Positions 27,712-37,063 are shown, numbered from the stretch's first letter. The stretch: 64,000 bases of DNA from Amycolatopsis sp. QT-25 (GCF_029369745.1 NZ_CP120210.1:1674001-1738000); one strand, 5' to 3'. Notes: generated by a model from the letters alone, not told the origin. Program-made: numbers and translations.

Positions 27712-27740
27712 ATCCTAGCGCGCCGCTCGCGGCCGCCCAA
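27712..27740 (-). promoter_or_regulatory. Predicted promoter for the leader peptide and glycosyltransferase
   Basis: Minus strand: TTGGGC (27740-27735), a 17-base spacer, TAGGAT (27717-27712). An AT-richer patch (GGTTAATCG) lies directly upstream of the -35, which is the place WhiB7-type activators use. Confidence 0.5.
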
Positions 27741-27873
27741 CCGATTAACCGGTTGCCCGGTTTGCCGCGATCGGGACCCGCCGTTGGTAGGGACCTTCAC
27801 CGGAGGGCTTCCCCGGATGATGGACGTGGATAGGGTTTCGAGGCTTTCACCTTCGGAGGGAAAGGGAGAAACC

Positions 27874-29442
27874 TTGAGACGTGTTCTCAGCACCGCACTG
27901 GCCGTGGTCACGCTCGTTTCGGTCGCGGTGACCGCGCCCGCCGTCGCCGCGGAAGAGACGCAGCCCGCCGAGACGATCACCTGGGGCGCTTGCACCGACC
28001 AGACGTTGATCAACGCCGGTGCGGAATGCGGCCATCTGCCGGTCCCGCTCGACTATTCGAGGCCGCGCGGCGAGAAGATCCAGCTCGCGCTCAGCCGCGT
28101 CAAGCACAAGACACCCGACGCGCGGTACCAAGGCGTCATGCTCACCAACCCCGGCGGGCCCGGTGGTTCCGGGTTGCTGCTCGCGACCCGCGGGTCGCGT
28201 GTGCCGAACCACGCCGGCGACGCCTACGACTGGGTCGGTTTCGACCCGCGCGGCGTCGGCTCCAGCAAACCCGCGCTTTCGTGCATCCCGGACTACATGG
28301 ACTACAACCGGCCGAACTACGTGCCGACGACGCGGCAGCTGGAGAAGACCTGGTTGCAGCGTTCGAAGTCCTACGCCGACGCCTGCGCCGAGAAGAACAG
28401 CCGCGCGCTGCTCGAGAACATCAAGACGACCGACACGGTCAAGGACATGGAAAGCATCCGCAAGGCGCTCGGCGCGGAGCGGCTGAACTTCTACGGGTAC
28501 TCCTACGGCACCTACCTCGGCCAGGTCTACGGGACGCTGTTCCCGCAGCACGTCCGCCGGATGGTCCTCGATTCCACTGTGGACCCTCGCCACGTCTGGT
28601 ACCAGGCCAACCTGAACCAGGACCTCGGCTACGACGTCAATCTCGACATCTGGTTCGGGTGGGTCGCGTCCCACGACGCCGTCTACCACCTCGGCAAGAC
28701 CAAGGCCGCGGTGAAGCAGGTCTTCGACGAGCAGCTGAAGAAGCTGGCCGCGGTGCCGGCAGGCGGCTACATCGGGCCCGACGAGTTCCTCGACGTCTTC
28801 CAGCAGGCTTCGTACTACCAGCTGCGCTGGCCTCTGCTCGGCGACGCGCTGGCGAAGTTCGTCAACCAGGGTGACTGGCAGACGATGAAGGGCCTGTTCG
28901 AGGGCTTCGGTGGACGCGGAGACGACAACAGCTACGCCGTCTACCTCGCCGTCCAGTGCACCGACGTGAAGTGGCCGCAGAGCTGGCAGCAGTGGAAGCG
29001 CGACAACTGGCGTACGTATGCGAAGGCGCCGTATTTCACGTGGCAGAACGCCTGGTTCAACGGGCCTTGCCTGCACTGGCCCGCGAAGCCGGGCAAGCCG
29101 GTCAAGGTCGACGGCTCGAAGGTGCCGAGTGTGCTGATGATCGGTGAGACCCTCGACGCGGCGACGCCGTACGAAGGCAGCCTCGAGGTGCGTAGCCGGT
29201 TCCCCGGCGCTCGTCTGATCGGTGAGCCGGGTGGCACGAGCCACGCCATCACCCCGCGCGGCAACGCGTGCGTCGACAACCGGATCGCCGACTACCTGGC
29301 GACCGGGGCGCTGCCCGAACGCAAACCCGGGCGGACGGCCGACGTCGAATGCGCGCCGCTGCCGCTCCCGGTGCCGCCTCCGGCACCCGCCGCGGCTGTC
29401 GCTTCGGTCCCCGACGCGGCCACCTCCCGGGTGCCCGCCTAG
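27874..29442 (+). CDS. Secreted alpha/beta hydrolase, tripeptidyl-aminopeptidase type
   Basis: TTG 27874 is chosen because GGAGGG and GGGAG lie just upstream and the codons after it give a clean signal peptide (LRRVLSTALAVVTLVSVAV, cleavage after AVA). The 522-residue enzyme has the S33-type layout of Streptomyces SlpD/Tap: oxyanion loop LTNPGGPGGSG, nucleophile GYSYGTYLG, acid in MIGETLDAATP and base GGTSHAI in the C-terminal lid domain. It should release N-terminal tripeptides outside the cell. A Pro/Ala-rich tail follows the catalytic domain. A family 1 hairpin ends the unit. Confidence 0.87.
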   Translation: MRRVLSTALAVVTLVSVAVTAPAVAAEETQPAETITWGACTDQTLINAGAECGHLPVPLDYSRPRGEKIQLALSRVKHKTPDARYQGVMLTNPGGPGGSGLLLATRGSRVPNHAGDAYDWVGFDPRGVGSSKPALSCIPDYMDYNRPNYVPTTRQLEKTWLQRSKSYADACAEKNSRALLENIKTTDTVKDMESIRKALGAERLNFYGYSYGTYLGQVYGTLFPQHVRRMVLDSTVDPRHVWYQANLNQDLGYDVNLDIWFGWVASHDAVYHLGKTKAAVKQVFDEQLKKLAAVPAGGYIGPDEFLDVFQQASYYQLRWPLLGDALAKFVNQGDWQTMKGLFEGFGGRGDDNSYAVYLAVQCTDVKWPQSWQQWKRDNWRTYAKAPYFTWQNAWFNGPCLHWPAKPGKPVKVDGSKVPSVLMIGETLDAATPYEGSLEVRSRFPGARLIGEPGGTSHAITPRGNACVDNRIADYLATGALPERKPGRTADVECAPLPLPVPPPAPAAAVASVPDAATSRVPA

Positions 29443-29447
29443 CCGAA

Positions 29448-29502
29448 GTACGTGAAGGCCCCCTTCCTTGCGCCTAGGTACAGGAAGGGGGCCTTCACGT
29501 AC
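29448..29502. repeat. Intergenic hairpin, family 1 copy (terminator-like)
   Basis: The arms run from GTACGTGAAGGCCCCC and its complement, a 20-bp perfect stem with a 15-base loop, six bases after the hydrolase stop. The outer CGTG/CACG pair differs from CATG/CATG in the 46.5-kb copy but still pairs. Confidence 0.85.
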
Positions 29503-29525
29503 CACTGGGGTTTCCCCGGCAGGGG

Positions 29526-29542
29526 ACTTTGTGTTACAAAGT
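29526..29542. promoter_or_regulatory. Palindromic operator candidate of the ABC exporter operon
   Basis: A perfect dyad ACTTTGT-GTT-ACAAAGT lies 44 bases before the first gene. A half-site like GCTTTGTG follows at about 29551. The operon's last small gene encodes a winged-helix regulator, the likely binder. Confidence 0.55.
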
Positions 29543-29585
29543 GAAAGTGAGCTTTGTGGTTCAGAGTGCTCGAAGGGGGAAAGTC

Positions 29586-30488
29586 GTGGTGGACGCGTTC
29601 AGCCTCGAAGGGCTGGTGAAGCGCTTCGGTGACGTCCTGGCCGTAGCCGACGTCAGCATGCGGGTCGCACCGGGGGAGGTGGTGGCGCTACTCGGGCCGA
29701 ACGGTGCGGGCAAATCGACCACCATCGACATGCTGCTGGGGCTGACCAGGCCGGATTCCGGCCGGGTGCGGGTCACCGGGCTCGGCGCGGCCGAGGCGAT
29801 GGACCGGGGGATGGTCGGCGCGATGGCGCAGAACGGGACGCTGCTGAGGGACGCGACGGTCGCCGAACTCGTCGGCCTGTTCGCCTCGCTGCACCGGAAA
29901 CCGCTGCCCGTCCGCGAGGTACTCAAGCGTGCCGGAGTCACCGAATACGCGAACCGCCGTTGCGGGAAGCTTTCCGGTGGCGAGCAGCAGCGGGTGCGGT
30001 TCGCGCTCGCGCTGGTCGGTGATCCGGGCCTGTTGGTACTCGACGAGCCGACCGCGGCCATGGACGTCGACGGGCGCCGCCGCTTCTGGGCGTCGATGCG
30101 CGAGTACACCGAGACGGGCCGCACGGTCCTCTTCGCGACGCATTACCTGGCCGAAGCCGAGGACTACGCGGACCGCGTGGTGCTCATGCGGCACGGCGGC
30201 GTCGTCGCGGACGGCCCGGTCGGCGAGGTCCGCGCCGCGGTCGCCGGACGGGTCCTGCGCGCCGTCGTGCCGGGCGCCACCGAAGCGGCGCTGGCCGCGT
30301 TGCCCGGGGTGTCGCGCGCGGTACTGCGGGCCGGGCACGCGGAGCTGGGGTGCGCCGATTCCGACGCCGCCGTCCGCGGCCTGCTGCGTGAGTTCCCGCT
30401 CGTCTCGAACATCGAAATCACCGCTGTGGGACTGGAAGAAGCCTTCATCGCGCTAACCGCCGATGTGGCCGAAGGAGCTTCGCGATGA
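29586..30488 (+). CDS. ABC-2 exporter ATP-binding protein
   Basis: The 300-residue ATPase has Walker A GPNGAGKST, Q-loop AMAQNGTLL, signature LSGGEQQRVRFALA, Walker B LLVLDEPTAAMD and switch ATHYLAEAED. The DrrA-like C-terminal extension of about 90 residues is present. GTG 29586 follows AAGGGGGAAA. This type drives ABC-2 exporters of drugs or lipids. The ATGA overlap couples it to the permease gene. Confidence 0.87.
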   Translation: MVDAFSLEGLVKRFGDVLAVADVSMRVAPGEVVALLGPNGAGKSTTIDMLLGLTRPDSGRVRVTGLGAAEAMDRGMVGAMAQNGTLLRDATVAELVGLFASLHRKPLPVREVLKRAGVTEYANRRCGKLSGGEQQRVRFALALVGDPGLLVLDEPTAAMDVDGRRRFWASMREYTETGRTVLFATHYLAEAEDYADRVVLMRHGGVVADGPVGEVRAAVAGRVLRAVVPGATEAALAALPGVSRAVLRAGHAELGCADSDAAVRGLLREFPLVSNIEITAVGLEEAFIALTADVAEGASR

Positions 30489-31216
30489 ACCTGGACTACC
30501 TGGCGCTGGAGATCAAGCGCATCGTCCGCAGCCCGCAGTTCGCGTTGTTCACCATCGGCATGCCGCTGGCGATGTTCCTGGTGTTCGGCGGGATCTTCGG
30601 CGCCCGCGAGATCGCTCCGGGGATCTCGACCGCGACCGTGAGCATGGTGAACATGGCCGCGTACGGCGCCATGACCGCCGCGCTGTTCACCGGCACCCGT
30701 GTCGCCACCGAGCGCACCGACGGCTGGCAACGCACCTTGCGCCTGACGCCGCTGCGGGCGCCGGGCTATCTGCTGGTCAAGGTGTCGGCCGGGTTGTTCG
30801 TCGCGCTGCCCGTCTTGGTGGTGGTCTTCGCGGCCGGGATGATCCGCGGTATCCGGCTCGAACCCGGCCAGTGGCTGACGATCTTCGGCACGCTCTGGCT
30901 CGGGACGCTGCCCTTCGCGGTGCTGGGGCTGATGATCGGCCTGTTCGGCAAGGGCGACACCGTCCAGGCGGTGACCGGCGCGCTGATGCTCCCGCTCGGC
31001 ATGTTCGGCGGGTTGTGGATCCCGGTGCAGGTCCTACCCGGCTGGATGAACACCGCGGGACACCTGATGCCGACGTACTGGCTCGGTGAGATCGGCCGCG
31101 CGCCGGTGCTCGGCGGATCCGGCACGGTGACCGCCGTCGGAGTGCTCGCGGCGTGGCTGGTGGTGCCCGCGCTCGTGGTGATGGCGAGGTTCCGGCTCGA
31201 CACGGCGAGACTGTGA
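30485..31216 (+). CDS. ABC-2 type permease
   Basis: The 243-residue protein has six membrane helices and a DrrB-like layout (QFALFTIGMPLAMFLVFGGI first; MLPLGMFGGLWIPVQVLPGW near the end, the conserved ABC-2 region). It overlaps the ATPase gene by four bases and should form the exporter with it. The substrate is unknown. Confidence 0.85.
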   Translation: MNLDYLALEIKRIVRSPQFALFTIGMPLAMFLVFGGIFGAREIAPGISTATVSMVNMAAYGAMTAALFTGTRVATERTDGWQRTLRLTPLRAPGYLLVKVSAGLFVALPVLVVVFAAGMIRGIRLEPGQWLTIFGTLWLGTLPFAVLGLMIGLFGKGDTVQAVTGALMLPLGMFGGLWIPVQVLPGWMNTAGHLMPTYWLGEIGRAPVLGGSGTVTAVGVLAAWLVVPALVVMARFRLDTARL

Positions 31217-31236
31217 ACGCGTGTTAGTTTTCCGAA

Positions 31237-31866
31237 GTGGTGGAGGATGGACGAGACGACGACGCGCGACCGATGACGCCTGAAGAGTCACTCGCGCTCA
31301 TCGCCGCCCAGTCGGAGAAGACCCGGCGTGAGATCGGGCCGAATCCCGCGGTGCTGCTGGCCGTCTGGGGACTGGTGTGGCTGTTCGGCTTCGGGCTCGT
31401 CTACGTCTCCGCCCCGCCCACCGCGTTGCTGCCGCTGTGGCTCGCCGCGGTGATCGTCGTCGCCGGTTTCGTCGGGGCCATGGCGTATTCGGCGGTCTAC
31501 GGCATCCGGGCGGGCCGCGGCGTGCGCGGGCCGTCCCGGCTCGTCGGGGCGATGTACGGGTGGAGCTGGATGATCGCGTTCGGCGGGCTGACCGTGGTGA
31601 ACACCGCGTTGATCCGCCTCGGCCTCGACACCGACCTGATCCCGTTGCTGTGGTCGGGAACCTCGCTCGTGCTGACCGGACTGATGTACCTCGCCGGCGG
31701 GATGCTGTGGCAGAGCGGACTGCAGTACGGCCTCGGTGTGTGGATCATCGCGTGCGGTGCGGCGAGCGTGCTGGCCGGCGGACCGTACAACTTCCTCGTG
31801 CTGAGCGTCGCGGGCGGCGGTGGCTTCCTGGTGGCGTCGCTGGTCTTCCTGGTACGGGCGCGATGA
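31237..31866 (+). CDS. Multi-pass membrane protein of unknown function
   Basis: The 209-residue protein has six hydrophobic helices after a charged N-terminus (MTPEESLALIAAQSEKTRRE). I do not recognise the family. Start GTG 31237 is uncertain; ATG 31273 (MTPEES) is an alternative. It lies 20 bases after the permease and overlaps the regulator gene by four, so it belongs to the exporter operon and is probably an accessory membrane subunit. Confidence 0.65.
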   Translation: MVEDGRDDDARPMTPEESLALIAAQSEKTRREIGPNPAVLLAVWGLVWLFGFGLVYVSAPPTALLPLWLAAVIVVAGFVGAMAYSAVYGIRAGRGVRGPSRLVGAMYGWSWMIAFGGLTVVNTALIRLGLDTDLIPLLWSGTSLVLTGLMYLAGGMLWQSGLQYGLGVWIIACGAASVLAGGPYNFLVLSVAGGGGFLVASLVFLVRAR

Positions 31867-32186
31867 GCGAAGACGGGCTGCCCCAGCTCGATCCGGTGAT
31901 CCACGCGCAGGCACGGCTGCGGGTCACCGTGGCACTGTCGAGTCTCGGGCCGGGGGACAGCATCACTTTCCCGCGCCTGCAGCAACTGCTGGACATGACC
32001 CCGGGCAACCTGTCGACGCATCTGCGCAAACTCGAGGACGCCGGTTACGTCGAGATCACCAAGGCCTTCGAACACCGCACGCCGGTGACGCTGGTCGAGC
32101 TGACCACCCGTGGCCGGGCCGCGTTCGAGGAGTACACGAAGGCCCTGCACCGTCTGCTCGAGGTTCCGGGCGATGGGCGCGCATGA
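31863..32186 (+). CDS. Winged-helix transcriptional regulator
   Basis: The 107-residue protein is a single winged helix of the MarR/PadR-like 'DNA-binding MarR-type' small group: recognition helix TPGNLSTHLRKLEDAGYVEI and wing HRTPVTLVELTTRGRAAFEEY. ATG 31863 overlaps the preceding stop (ATGA). Being last in the exporter operon it probably represses it, with the ACTTTGT dyad as a likely target. Confidence 0.82.
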   Translation: MSEDGLPQLDPVIHAQARLRVTVALSSLGPGDSITFPRLQQLLDMTPGNLSTHLRKLEDAGYVEITKAFEHRTPVTLVELTTRGRAAFEEYTKALHRLLEVPGDGRA

Positions 32187-33495
32187 CCGGTGGGTCATCC
32201 ACCTCGACATGGACGCGTTCTACGCCTCCTGTGAACAGCTGACCCGGCCGACCCTGGCGCGGCGGCCGGTGCTGGTCGGCGGCGCGGGCCCGCGCGGCGT
32301 GGTCGCCGGGGCGAGTTACCAGGCGCGCGAACACGGCATCAAATCGGCCATGCCGATGTCGCAGGCCCGGCGGCTCCTGCCCCCCACCGGGGTGATCCTG
32401 CCGCCCCGGTTCACCCTCTACGAACTGCTGAGCACCCAGGTGTTCGACCTCGTCGCGAAGTACGCGCCGGTGCTGGAACGGATCTCCCTCGACGAGGCCT
32501 TCGCGGAGCCGCCGTCACTCGCCGGGGCGTCATCGGACGAAGTGCGGGAATTCGGTGCTCGCCTGCGGGAGCACATCCGGTCGGAAATCGGCCTGGTGGC
32601 GTCGATCGGGGCGGCGTCGGGGAAACAGGTCGCGAAGGTCGCGTCGGATCTGGCGAAACCGGACGGCCTGCTCGTCGTCGACCAGGGCACCGAACGTGCA
32701 TTCCTCGCGCCGCTGCCGACCAGGGTGCTGTGGGGGATCGGCCCGGTGGCGGAAGGGAAACTGCGGGCGATCGGCGTCCGGACACTGGGCCAGCTGACCG
32801 CGCTCTCCGACGCCGACGCGGTGTCCACTTTGGGCAGTGTGGTCGGCAGGGACCTGCGGCGGCTCGCCACCGGCGTCGACGACCGGCCGGTGTCCGGCCG
32901 CGCGGAGCTCAAACAGGTCAGCGCGGAGACGACCTTCGACCGCGACCTGATCGACCTGGCGAGCCTCCGCCGGGAGGTCCGCGAACTCGCCGGGCACGCG
33001 CACCGGCGGCTCGTCGCCGCCGACCGGGTCGCGCGGACGGTGGTGGTGAAACTGCGGCACACCGACTTCAGCACGGTGACCCGTTCGGAAACGATGGCGT
33101 CGCCCACCGACGAGTTCGGCCAGCTCGCCTCGATGGCGGAACGACTGCTGATCGACCCGGCCGAATTCGGCGGGGTGCGGCTCGCCGGGGTCGCCTTCTC
33201 CGGCCTTTCGGTGCCGCATCAGGATCCGCTGTTCACCCTCTCCGTCGCGGCTTCGGACGCGCCCGTGGTCTCGCACGCCCCGACGCCGGCGCCGGTACCC
33301 GTGGTGTCGTCGAGTTGGCGGCCGGGGGACGACGTCGTGCACGAAACGTACGGAACCGGGTGGGTGCAGGGGGCCGGGCACGGGCGGGTGACCGTCCGGT
33401 TCGAGACGCGGTCCAGCGGGCCGGGCGTGGCGCGGACCTTCCCGCAGGAGGATCCGGCGCTGCGCCGGGGCGAACCCGGTGACTGCCTGGTGTGA
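32173..33495 (+). CDS. dinB: DNA polymerase IV (Y-family)
   Basis: The 440-residue protein has the Y-family catalytic carboxylates: HLDMDAFYASCEQ (DxD) and SLDEAFAE (DE). Other typical segments are GVVAGASYQAREHGIKSAMP, the thumb GIGPVAEGKLRAIGV, and the little-finger domain up to about residue 350. The extra C-terminal 80 residues (DDVVHETYGTGWVQGAGHG) look like a small Tudor-like barrel common in actinomycete DinB1-type enzymes. It performs translesion synthesis in the cytoplasm. ATG 32173 overlaps the regulator gene by 14 bases. Confidence 0.88.
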   Translation: MGAHDRWVIHLDMDAFYASCEQLTRPTLARRPVLVGGAGPRGVVAGASYQAREHGIKSAMPMSQARRLLPPTGVILPPRFTLYELLSTQVFDLVAKYAPVLERISLDEAFAEPPSLAGASSDEVREFGARLREHIRSEIGLVASIGAASGKQVAKVASDLAKPDGLLVVDQGTERAFLAPLPTRVLWGIGPVAEGKLRAIGVRTLGQLTALSDADAVSTLGSVVGRDLRRLATGVDDRPVSGRAELKQVSAETTFDRDLIDLASLRREVRELAGHAHRRLVAADRVARTVVVKLRHTDFSTVTRSETMASPTDEFGQLASMAERLLIDPAEFGGVRLAGVAFSGLSVPHQDPLFTLSVAASDAPVVSHAPTPAPVPVVSSSWRPGDDVVHETYGTGWVQGAGHGRVTVRFETRSSGPGVARTFPQEDPALRRGEPGDCLV

Positions 33496-33594
33496 GGCGG
33501 ATCATTCATGAGCGGCTTGGTGACTTCCGGTGAGGGTGTTACCCGATCGGCGTAAGGCAGGATGGGCAGAACTGTCACCCGATCGAGGGAATCG

Positions 33595-34725
33595 ATGTTC
33601 AGCTCCCGCGCCCGTCAGCTCACTGCCCTTCTCGGCGCCGCCGCCTTGCTCGCCGCGTGTGGTACCACGCCTGACCAGCGGCGACAACCGACCGCCGCGG
33701 CCGAGGCGCCGCCGTCGAGCCGGGCGCCGGAGGGATCGTTCACCGTGGTCGCGACCGGCGACGTGCTGATCCACCCCGCGCTGACCGAGCAGGCCGAGGC
33801 GGACGGCAACGGCAAGATCGACTACCGGCCGCTCCTGGCCGGGATCAAACCGCTGATCTCCGGAGCCGACCTCGGGATCTGCCATCTCGAGACCCCGCTC
33901 GCGCCCAAAGGCGGCCCCTACAGTGGCTACCCGTCGTTCAGCGCCCCGCCCGAGATCGTCGCCGCGCTCAAGGACACCGGGTACGACACCTGCTCGACGG
34001 CGTCCAACCACACGATCGACCAGGGGGTCGACGGCGCGACCCGGACCCTCGACGAACTCGACGAGGCGGGGATCAAGCACACCGGTTCGGCTCGTTCGGC
34101 CGAAGAAGCGAAAAAGCCGCTGATCGTCGACGTCAACGGCGTCAAGGTCGCTCAGCTCTCCTTCTCCTACGGGTTCAACGGGATCAAGGTGCCCGCGGGC
34201 AAGCCCTGGCTGGTCAACCGGATCGACGCCGAGGACGTGATCGCCGAGGCCAAGGTCGCGCGGAAGGCGGGTGCCCAGGTCGTCCTCGCGAGCCTGCACT
34301 GGGGCACCGAGTACCAGCACGACCCGACCGCCGAGCAACGCTCGTTGGCGAAGAAGCTCCTCGACGGCGACTCGATCGACCTGATCATCGGCCACCACGC
34401 GCACGTCGTGCAGCCCTTCGAACAGATCAACGGCAAGTGGGTCGCGTACGGCCTCGGCAACAGCGTCGCCCGGCATTCGGAGCCGAAGGGTTCGACCGAA
34501 CAGGGAGCCGCCGCGCGGTTCCGGTTCGTGCGGGACGGCGAACGCTGGAGGGTCGACAAGGCCGAATACGTGCCGACCCTGGTCCAGCTCGGCCCGCCGA
34601 TCCGGCTGCTCGACCTGACCGCGGGGCAGGCCGGGAACGCCGGCGCGGAAGCGCTCGAGGCCACCGACGAGGTCGTCCTCAGCCGCGGCGCCGGGAACCA
34701 GGGGCTGACCCGGCCCGGCCGCTGA
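33595..34725 (+). CDS. CapA-family lipoprotein (poly-gamma-glutamate synthesis type)
   Basis: ATG 33595 follows GAGGGA; an upstream ATG at 33562 has weaker support. The 376-residue protein has lipobox LAAC and the CapA metallophosphatase-like fold: VVATGDVLIHP, ADLGICHLETPL, TASNHTIDQG, LASLHWGTEY and LIIGHHAHVVQPFE. All the metal-type residues are present. CapA homologues act in capsule polymer handling, but capB/capC are absent here, so the role may differ. It is a single gene ended by a bidirectional hairpin. Confidence 0.83.
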   Translation: MFSSRARQLTALLGAAALLAACGTTPDQRRQPTAAAEAPPSSRAPEGSFTVVATGDVLIHPALTEQAEADGNGKIDYRPLLAGIKPLISGADLGICHLETPLAPKGGPYSGYPSFSAPPEIVAALKDTGYDTCSTASNHTIDQGVDGATRTLDELDEAGIKHTGSARSAEEAKKPLIVDVNGVKVAQLSFSYGFNGIKVPAGKPWLVNRIDAEDVIAEAKVARKAGAQVVLASLHWGTEYQHDPTAEQRSLAKKLLDGDSIDLIIGHHAHVVQPFEQINGKWVAYGLGNSVARHSEPKGSTEQGAAARFRFVRDGERWRVDKAEYVPTLVQLGPPIRLLDLTAGQAGNAGAEALEATDEVVLSRGAGNQGLTRPGR

Positions 34726-34737
34726 CCCGGCGGGACA

Positions 34738-34763
34738 GGGATGGGCTCTGGCCGGCCCATCCC
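34738..34763. terminator. Bidirectional terminator hairpin
   Basis: A nine-bp stem GGGATGGGC / GCCCATCCC with an eight-base loop lies between convergent capA-like and polyprenyl synthase genes; CGCCTTT follows on the plus strand. Confidence 0.7.
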
Positions 34764-34783
34764 CGCCTTTCCCGTGCCCGTCT

Positions 34784-35809
34784 TCAGTATCGTCGCCGCA
34801 CCACCAGTTTCGCGAGGGCCGCGAGCTCGGCGCCCGGGCGGGGCACCGGATCCGCGACGGCGAGATGGTGCAGCGCGCCGGTCAGGAGCGCGTCGGCCTG
34901 CTCCTGACTCCACGTCCGGCCGCCCGCCCGTTCCACCAGCTCCGCCGCGTGGGGTACTTCCGCGGCGTCGAGGGTTTCCTTGCGGTACAAGGCCTCCAGT
35001 TCTCGCCCGGCGTCCGTCCCGGAGTGGAGCGCGGCCACCACCGGCAGGGACTTCTTCCGGTGGGAAAGATCCGAGTGGACCGGTTTCCCGGTCACCGCCG
35101 GATCGCCCCAGATCCCGAGAAGATCGTCGATGTGCTGGAACGCCAGCCCGAGTGCCCTCCCGTACTCGGTCAGCCGGTCGACTTGATCCTGCCTCCCTTC
35201 CCCGGCGAGCGCGCCGAGCGTGCAGGACGCCCCGAGCAACGCGCCGGTCTTCCCCTCGGCCATGCGTACGCATTCGGCGGTGTCGACGTCACCGCGTTCC
35301 TCGAACTTCAGATCCGCGCTCTGGCCCTCCAGCAGGTCGATGACGGCCGTGCTGAGCACGCGCAAGGCGTTCTGTCCGAACGGGGACAGCACCTCGAAGG
35401 CTCGGCACAGCAAGGCGTCCCCGGCGAGAATCGCCGCGCCGGTACCGAAAACGGTCCAGGCCGTCGGGCGGTGCCGCCGGGTGGTGTCGGCGTCCATCAC
35501 GTCGTCGTGCAGCAGGGAGAAGTTGTGCACCATCTCCACCGCGACCCCCACCGGGACGGCGATTTCGGCGTCCCCGCCGACGGCCTGCGCCGACAACAGT
35601 GCCAGCGCGGGCCGCAAGGCCTTCCCACTGTCCGAAGTAGAGGGACGGCCGTGCTCGTCCCACCAGCCGAAGTGGTAGCCGGCGATGAGCCGCATCGATT
35701 CGGGCAGTCCGTCGACGGCCTCGCGCAGTGCCGGGTCGAGCAGATTCCGGCTCCAGCCCAGCACTTCGACGGCGGGCCGGGCACCGGTAGGTGTTTCGAT
35801 GGTCGTCAA
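34784..35809 (-). CDS. Polyprenyl (geranylgeranyl-type) diphosphate synthase
   Basis: TTG 35809 is chosen: AAGGGAG lies four bases upstream and earlier codons are not coding-like. The 341-residue enzyme has the first aspartate-rich motif LLHDDVMDADTTRR and a second one, FQHIDDLLGIWGDP, in which the usual DDxxD is DDLLG as in several actinomycete homologues. KALRPALALLSAQA precedes the first motif (G-K-x-x-R substrate site). It condenses isopentenyl diphosphate with allylic diphosphates. A 12-bp palindrome ACCACCGGTGGT lies 37 bases upstream. No other terpene gene is nearby. Confidence 0.82.
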   Translation of the reverse strand: MTTIETPTGARPAVEVLGWSRNLLDPALREAVDGLPESMRLIAGYHFGWWDEHGRPSTSDSGKALRPALALLSAQAVGGDAEIAVPVGVAVEMVHNFSLLHDDVMDADTTRRHRPTAWTVFGTGAAILAGDALLCRAFEVLSPFGQNALRVLSTAVIDLLEGQSADLKFEERGDVDTAECVRMAEGKTGALLGASCTLGALAGEGRQDQVDRLTEYGRALGLAFQHIDDLLGIWGDPAVTGKPVHSDLSHRKKSLPVVAALHSGTDAGRELEALYRKETLDAAEVPHAAELVERAGGRTWSQEQADALLTGALHHLAVADPVPRPGAELAALAKLVVRRRY

Positions 35810-36294
35810 CGGACTCCCTTTCGGTCTGGCAGTCGACGGGATCGCACCACCGGTGGTCGACCAGGTGAACTGTTGTCGGCACAATTCGTGGAAACCCATT
35901 CGAGTGGGCCGGGGGCAAAGTCAACATAGCAAGCGGTAATGCCCGGACGAACGACTCGATCGGGTCTACGGAGAGGTTCACCTGTTTGCCGGACTGCTCC
36001 GGACGCGTCGCTCCGTGACGGCCGTTCAGGTGCCGGAGCTACGCGAAACGCCGTATTCGACCGGGCCGGTGACGTCTCGTGGTGGCTGCTCACCCGATCG
36101 TGAAGCCGCGTTCTCCGACCGGTGACGGGCCTTTCCTCCGCGTGTCGGAAATCGTTTCGCCCTTCGGGAAATTGGGCCGAGGAGGTGACGATCGACCTGG
36201 CCTCGTCCGCCTTCGGTATGAATTGGGGAAAGGGCTCTTCTCCGCCGGTCTCGGCGTGAACTAGTTTCAGCACTCTGCGCAGGGAAGGAGTCGA
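35810..36294. other. Divergent intergenic region, no gene seen
   Basis: A perfect 12-bp palindrome ACCACCGGTGGT sits at 35846-35857, within the leader of the polyprenyl synthase. The rest is moderately lower in GC toward 35900-35950 and 36200-36270 and probably holds the two divergent promoters. Short frames lack ribosome sites. Confidence 0.45.
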
Positions 36295-37059
36295 ATGGGT
36301 ATTTACCTGACCGGCATCGCTTGGGTCGTCGGCGCGGCGGCCTTGGCGGGATTCGTCGGCTATCTCGTCCGCCGGTTCGGCTGGGACGAAGGACGGCCCG
36401 ACAACAACGACGCCGCCGGCCAGGTGTTCACCATCGTCGGCGGCCTGCACGCCGTCATGGTGGCGTTCATCCTGATCTCCCTCTTCGACTCCGCGAGTGC
36501 CGCGCGCGAAGGCTCGTACCACGAGGCGGACAGCCTGGTCGCCGCCGTCTGGGCCGCCGATTCCCTGGGGACCGAGGTCAAGGACGAGGTGCGGAAGCTG
36601 AGCAAGGAGTACATCTCCACCGTCGAACAGAAGGAATGGCCGCAGATGGCAGGCGGCAAGGAGGCCGTCCCCGAGACCGGCTGGGCCCAGCTCGACCAGC
36701 TCCGCAAGGCCGTCGACAAGGCTCCCACGGACGACGACTGGGTCCGCGAGCGCAAGGCCGAGGCGTCCGCCCAGCTCTGGCAGGTCTACGAGGCCCGGCA
36801 GCAGCGGCTCAACGCGGTCGAGGGGGGCAAGGTCGGCGGGGTGGTCTGGTTCGCCCTGATCCTCGGGAGCCTCATTTCGGTGCTGCTGCCCAACCTGTTC
36901 GGCGGCACGCGGCTGGCCGCCCACCTGGTGATTGTCTCGACGCTGGCCGGCACGGTCACGTTGCTGCTGTTCGCGATCTACCAGCTGCAGAACCCGTTCG
37001 GCGGCGGCGTGGGGATCCCACCCGACGCGTTCACCTCCGCGCTGGCGAGGATCTCTTGA
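36295..37059 (+). CDS. DUF4239 membrane protein
   Basis: The 254-residue protein has an N-terminal helix, a second helix ([20 protein letters not shown]), a central charged helical region with [20 protein letters not shown], and two C-terminal helices. This is the DUF4239 (bestrophin-like) plan; the function is unknown. GAAGGAG lies six bases before ATG 36295. The next gene begins four bases after its stop. Confidence 0.75.
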   Translation: MGIYLTGIAWVVGAAALAGFVGYLVRRFGWDEGRPDNNDAAGQVFTIVGGLHAVMVAFILISLFDSASAAREGSYHEADSLVAAVWAADSLGTEVKDEVRKLSKEYISTVEQKEWPQMAGGKEAVPETGWAQLDQLRKAVDKAPTDDDWVRERKAEASAQLWQVYEARQQRLNAVEGGKVGGVVWFALILGSLISVLLPNLFGGTRLAAHLVIVSTLAGTVTLLLFAIYQLQNPFGGGVGIPPDAFTSALARIS

Positions 37060-37063
37060 GCCG

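Noticed and set aside
26410..35809. Natural-product gene cluster
   Set aside because: A glycosyltransferase, exporter and polyprenyl synthase are present but are separate units without any core biosynthetic enzyme.
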